64,000 nucleotides of DNA from Prevotella sp. (GTDB taxonomy: Bacteria > Bacteroidota > Bacteroidia > Bacteroidales > Bacteroidaceae): NCBI GenBank assembly GCA_017458005.1, contig JAFTGH010000011.1:1-64000 (forward strand), given 5' to 3'. Of this stretch, positions 61,746 to 64,000 are shown piece after piece. How positions within the stretch are numbered: the first letter of the stretch is position 1; each line of letters begins with the position of its first letter. Under the pieces are notes generated by a model. It saw only the letters and a program-made list of their open reading frames with translations, did not search any database and was not told where the DNA came from. The position numbers and the translations under genes are program-made.

Positions 61746-62332
61746 ATAAACGTAAGTTTAGGGATATTCTTAGGTTCGCTGAAGCCTGCCTTTTCTCGTG
61801 GTTATATATGCCTCATTTGATAGTTGGGGGGGGCAATTTTTATGTAAAAAGTGATGTCTATGTCTTATCTAAACAGATAAGTATTTCGTTGCCGTCACTA
61901 TTAATGCTTTTATACCTTCTGCACAATAATAGATACTTCAGGTCTCTTTTTTATTATAGAATAGGTCCTATTGCAACTTTAATAATTGGATGGTATAGAC
62001 CTGGAGATAGGTATTTTCAGATTTCTTATTCAACAAAGATAGGTAAGAGTATGCTGATAGCTCATCCGTATGCCACTATTCTAAATGCTGAGAGTATTGG
62101 TGATAATTTCAGTTGTATTCATAGTACCACTCTAGGAGCAACAGACAGAGGGCGTCCTATTATAGGCAATAATGTGAGTTTGGGTGCAAATGTCACGATA
62201 ATAGGTCCAGTACATGTCGGTAATAATGTAATTATAGGTGCCGGTAGTGTTGTCGTGAAAGATGTGCCAAGCAATTGTGTGGTGGCAGGGAATCCTGCGA
62301 AGGAGATAAGGAGGTATAAAGAACCTTTATAA
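61742..62332 (+). CDS. Serine O-acetyltransferase-like hexapeptide protein, with a G8 tract
   Basis: Left-handed beta-helix acetyltransferase of about 196 residues, CysE-like. The late YSTKIGKSMLIAHPYATILN then AESIGDNFSCIHSTTLGATD have repeated isoleucine-patch strands, NNVSLGANVTIIGPVHVGNN and VIIGAGSVVVKDVPSNCVVA follow, and GNPAKEIRRYKEPL closes the coil. It would acetylate a sugar or serine from acetyl-CoA. Residues 28-34 (VGGGNFY) are encoded by eight G at 61826-61833, in frame as assembled; slippage would abolish the product. In this context it is a glycan or precursor acetyltransferase rather than a cysteine-biosynthesis enzyme; that is inference. Confidence 0.8.
   Translation: MNKRKFRDILRFAEACLFSWLYMPHLIVGGGNFYVKSDVYVLSKQISISLPSLLMLLYLLHNNRYFRSLFYYRIGPIATLIIGWYRPGDRYFQISYSTKIGKSMLIAHPYATILNAESIGDNFSCIHSTTLGATDRGRPIIGNNVSLGANVTIIGPVHVGNNVIIGAGSVVVKDVPSNCVVAGNPAKEIRRYKEPL
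61826..61833 (+). repeat. G8 homopolymer tract inside the acetyltransferase gene
   Basis: Eight G within IVGGGNF, in frame in this assembly. One base lost or gained would truncate the protein near residue 30. Confidence 0.65.
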
Positions 62333-62334
62333 GA

Positions 62335-63045
62335 ATGATTTTAGATACAGAGAAATATATTTTTGAAGACTCCCTTGCACGTATTGATAAGATGCTGGGG
62401 GTAGCAATGAGCGAACAAAAGCCTTCTATGGAATTACCGTTTATTAATGATATTCCAGTAGACAGAGGATTGTGCAGCTATTGTACCGTCATGACGGTCA
62501 GGATGGAGATAGAGAAATGCCCAACAGTAGAGAGATTGAAGGAAATGAAGGTCTTTCAGTCGGAACTGTCGGCTATTCTTTCTTCTCATAACCAATGTGT
62601 GGACATTATTGCTCTGGGGAATTACGTAACAGCGGTGTTCAGCACCCCTTTGAAAGTAAATATTGAGGGAGTAATAGATAAGGCGGCTATGGTTAATTCG
62701 CTAGCACAAGTGGTGTCGAAAAAGGGAAAGGACATTGGAGGCGGTGCCATTTCTGTATTTATTGGAATACACTACAGTGTAATTGCCATGATGCGTCAGG
62801 GACGTATGAACATAAATGAGACAGAACCAAAAGGCGTTGTCTGGATGGGTGACATAATAAAAGAGACCAAGAAATTAGCAGATATGGATGCCCCAGATTA
62901 CAGAAACCTGAAAATCACAGAGGTAGTTTATAACAATATGAAGGATACATACCAGAAGTTGTTTCATAAAGAACTATTAGAAGACTATTATGGGGGAGAC
63001 ATTATCAATACAAAAATGAAGAACTGGGTAAATACAAACAGATAG
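62335..63045 (+). CDS. Divergent class III nucleotide-cyclase homologue
   Basis: A 236-residue protein whose centre resembles class III nucleotide cyclases of the bacterial defence type (Pycsar-like uridylate/cytidylate cyclases). The lead YCTVMTVRMEIEKC near 48, DIIALGNYVTAVFSTP near 85, IGIHYSVIAMM near 143 and GVVWMGDIIKETKKLADM near 166 match the expected order, and NLKITEVVYNNM near 197 is a typical C-terminal stretch. The two metal-binding aspartates are not where they should be: the first motif shows R where DI is expected and the second reads GN instead of GD. Activity is therefore doubtful. It lies three bases after the acetyltransferase gene and six before a P-loop NTPase gene. Confidence 0.6.
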   Translation: MILDTEKYIFEDSLARIDKMLGVAMSEQKPSMELPFINDIPVDRGLCSYCTVMTVRMEIEKCPTVERLKEMKVFQSELSAILSSHNQCVDIIALGNYVTAVFSTPLKVNIEGVIDKAAMVNSLAQVVSKKGKDIGGGAISVFIGIHYSVIAMMRQGRMNINETEPKGVVWMGDIIKETKKLADMDAPDYRNLKITEVVYNNMKDTYQKLFHKELLEDYYGGDIINTKMKNWVNTNR

Positions 63046-63050
63046 GAGAT

Positions 63051-64000
63051 ATGGGAAAAGTGACATTCAAATTGGAGCGAGACAACAGACCCTTAATAGA
63101 GAAGTTTGACAAGAATACGATGAAAGAGAGATTCTTTCATCGGCAGTATGCTATGGCAATACGTTGTATAGAACGCTATTTGGAGGAAGAGAAGCAAGTC
63201 TCACAAGATAATGAGTTTGAACGCTATACCGATGGTAATAATAATCTATTTGCTTTTGTTGGTGACAGGGGAACAGGAAAAACTTCGTGCATGCTGTCTA
63301 TTGCCAACTCACTGGTGAATAAAAGAGAACATGCCTTTGAACAAGATATTATTAACGAGACGGATTTCTTTACCATCGGACTACTTGATCCATCCTATTT
63401 TGACTCAGAACATGATATTCTGATGCTATTTGTAGCCAAGTTGTATAGCCTGTTTAACGCAAAAGCCAAGGATATCAACCCTGACGTGGACAATTATAGT
63501 AAGAAAATGCAACTGCTGAAGGATTTTTCAGCCACACAGAAACATATACACAACCTGCTTCAAGAAGCGGATAAGTTAGAAGGTGACGAGTTCGAACGGC
63601 TCACCTCATACGCTGCTGCTATTGACTTGAAGAGAGACATTAGCAATTTGATAGATGACTATAGAAAGTTCATAGAAAAACCGAAGGGTGTGATGCTGTT
63701 GATGGTGGATGACATCGATCTGAACACCAGCGAGGCCAGCAGAATGGCAGAACTACTGAGGAAGTACTTTGTGCATCCGCATACAATCGTGCTGATCTCT
63801 GTGAAACTCGACCAACTGTCGTATATCAAGAAGTTGGATTTGGTGAAAGAGTTTGATAAGATACTTCAAAAAGGAATGGAAACTCAGGAGATTGACGAAA
63901 TGGCTGAAAGATATCTATCGAAGTTTATGCCCCAAGAGCATCGAATATTCCTCCCGACACCAGAACTGTACTTTGATGACGAGTTGACAATAGAGTACAA
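63051..64000 (+). CDS. P-loop NTPase, cut by the window edge
   Basis: The frame is open from the ATG at 63051 to the end of the window, at least 316 residues. AGGAG lies just before the start. Walker A is GDRGTGKTS at residues 71-79 and Walker B is VMLLMVDDIDL with D220, D221 and D223. HTIVLISVKLDQLSYI near 243 may be a sensor-like strand, and the start FKLERDNRPLIEKFDKNTM is helical and charged. The fold suits an AAA+/STAND-type or archaeal-ATPase-type regulator. The right-hand part, where an effector would be expected, is outside the window. The pairing with a cyclase-like gene is the key clue. No named family is claimed. Confidence 0.7.
   Translation, partial: MGKVTFKLERDNRPLIEKFDKNTMKERFFHRQYAMAIRCIERYLEEEKQVSQDNEFERYTDGNNNLFAFVGDRGTGKTSCMLSIANSLVNKREHAFEQDIINETDFFTIGLLDPSYFDSEHDILMLFVAKLYSLFNAKAKDINPDVDNYSKKMQLLKDFSATQKHIHNLLQEADKLEGDEFERLTSYAAAIDLKRDISNLIDDYRKFIEKPKGVMLLMVDDIDLNTSEASRMAELLRKYFVHPHTIVLISVKLDQLSYIKKLDLVKEFDKILQKGMETQEIDEMAERYLSKFMPQEHRIFLPTPELYFDDELTIEY

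Overview
The window reads as a chromosomal segment of a Bacteroidota species, most likely Prevotella or a close relative. The evidence is: several -7 boxes of the form TAnnTTTG ahead of genes; few clear Shine-Dalgarno sequences; a UpxY/NusG-type antiterminator heading a polysaccharide locus; a DUF3791/DUF3990 pair; and Bacteroidota-like versions of AsnA, DnaX, Mfd, DivIC and a stand-alone MetH activation domain. Genus assignment is inference.

Layout. (1) 1-6700: an AT-rich defence island beside the 3' end of a tRNA-Arg(CCG) gene. It holds a type III-like restriction subunit (N-terminal half outside the window or broken off), its beta-class methyltransferase, two linked genes of unknown function that appear to share a winged-helix-like module, and two neighbouring genes that have each lost their catalytic core (a GIY-YIG/DUF4357 remnant and a Bro-N/Fic remnant). 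(2) 7100-19780: conserved housekeeping genes (asnA, dnaX, divIC, dihydroorotase, MetH activation domain, metallophosphoesterase, dolichyl-phosphate-mannose-synthase-like transferase, acyltransferase, mfd). (3) 19800-62330: a large surface-polysaccharide locus, all on the plus strand. It opens with upxY, a Wza-like exporter and a Wzz-like chain-length protein. It then makes UDP-glucuronate (two ugd copies), GDP-fucose (gmd, fcl, with a frameshifted manC), CMP-nonulosonate (a NeuB-like synthase and a NeuA-phosphatase fusion), CDP-tyvelose (rfbF, rfbH, rfbG, a paratose-synthase-like reductase, rfbE) and UDP-galactofuranose (glf). These feed glycosyltransferases, a Wzx-type flippase and a Wzy-type polymerase. 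The distal part adds decoration functions: an acyltransferase, ATP-grasp enzymes, a deacetylase-like protein, a serine-acetyltransferase-like protein and a BCCT transporter. No initiating sugar-phosphate transferase is visible. (4) 29185-34312: an accessory patch inside the locus, with a DUF3791/DUF3990 toxin-antitoxin-like pair, a membrane-anchored PIN-like protein, and a STAS/ATPase plus DUF4325 pair. (5) 62335-64000: a divergent class III nucleotide-cyclase homologue directly upstream of a P-loop NTPase that runs off the window.

The strongest leads are: three 8-base homopolymer (C8/G8) tracts inside decoration genes, one of which leaves its acyltransferase out of frame, as in phase variation; a glycosyltransferase joined through a hydrophobic segment to a sialidase-fold domain, in a locus that also makes a CMP-nonulosonate and encodes a GT52-like transferase; a cyclase-like protein that seems to have lost both metal-binding aspartates, paired with an NTPase; a DUF559 endonuclease-like gene bracketed by copies of a palindromic repeat found elsewhere in the window; and two nearly identical ugd genes about 12 kb apart in direct orientation, one of them mosaic.
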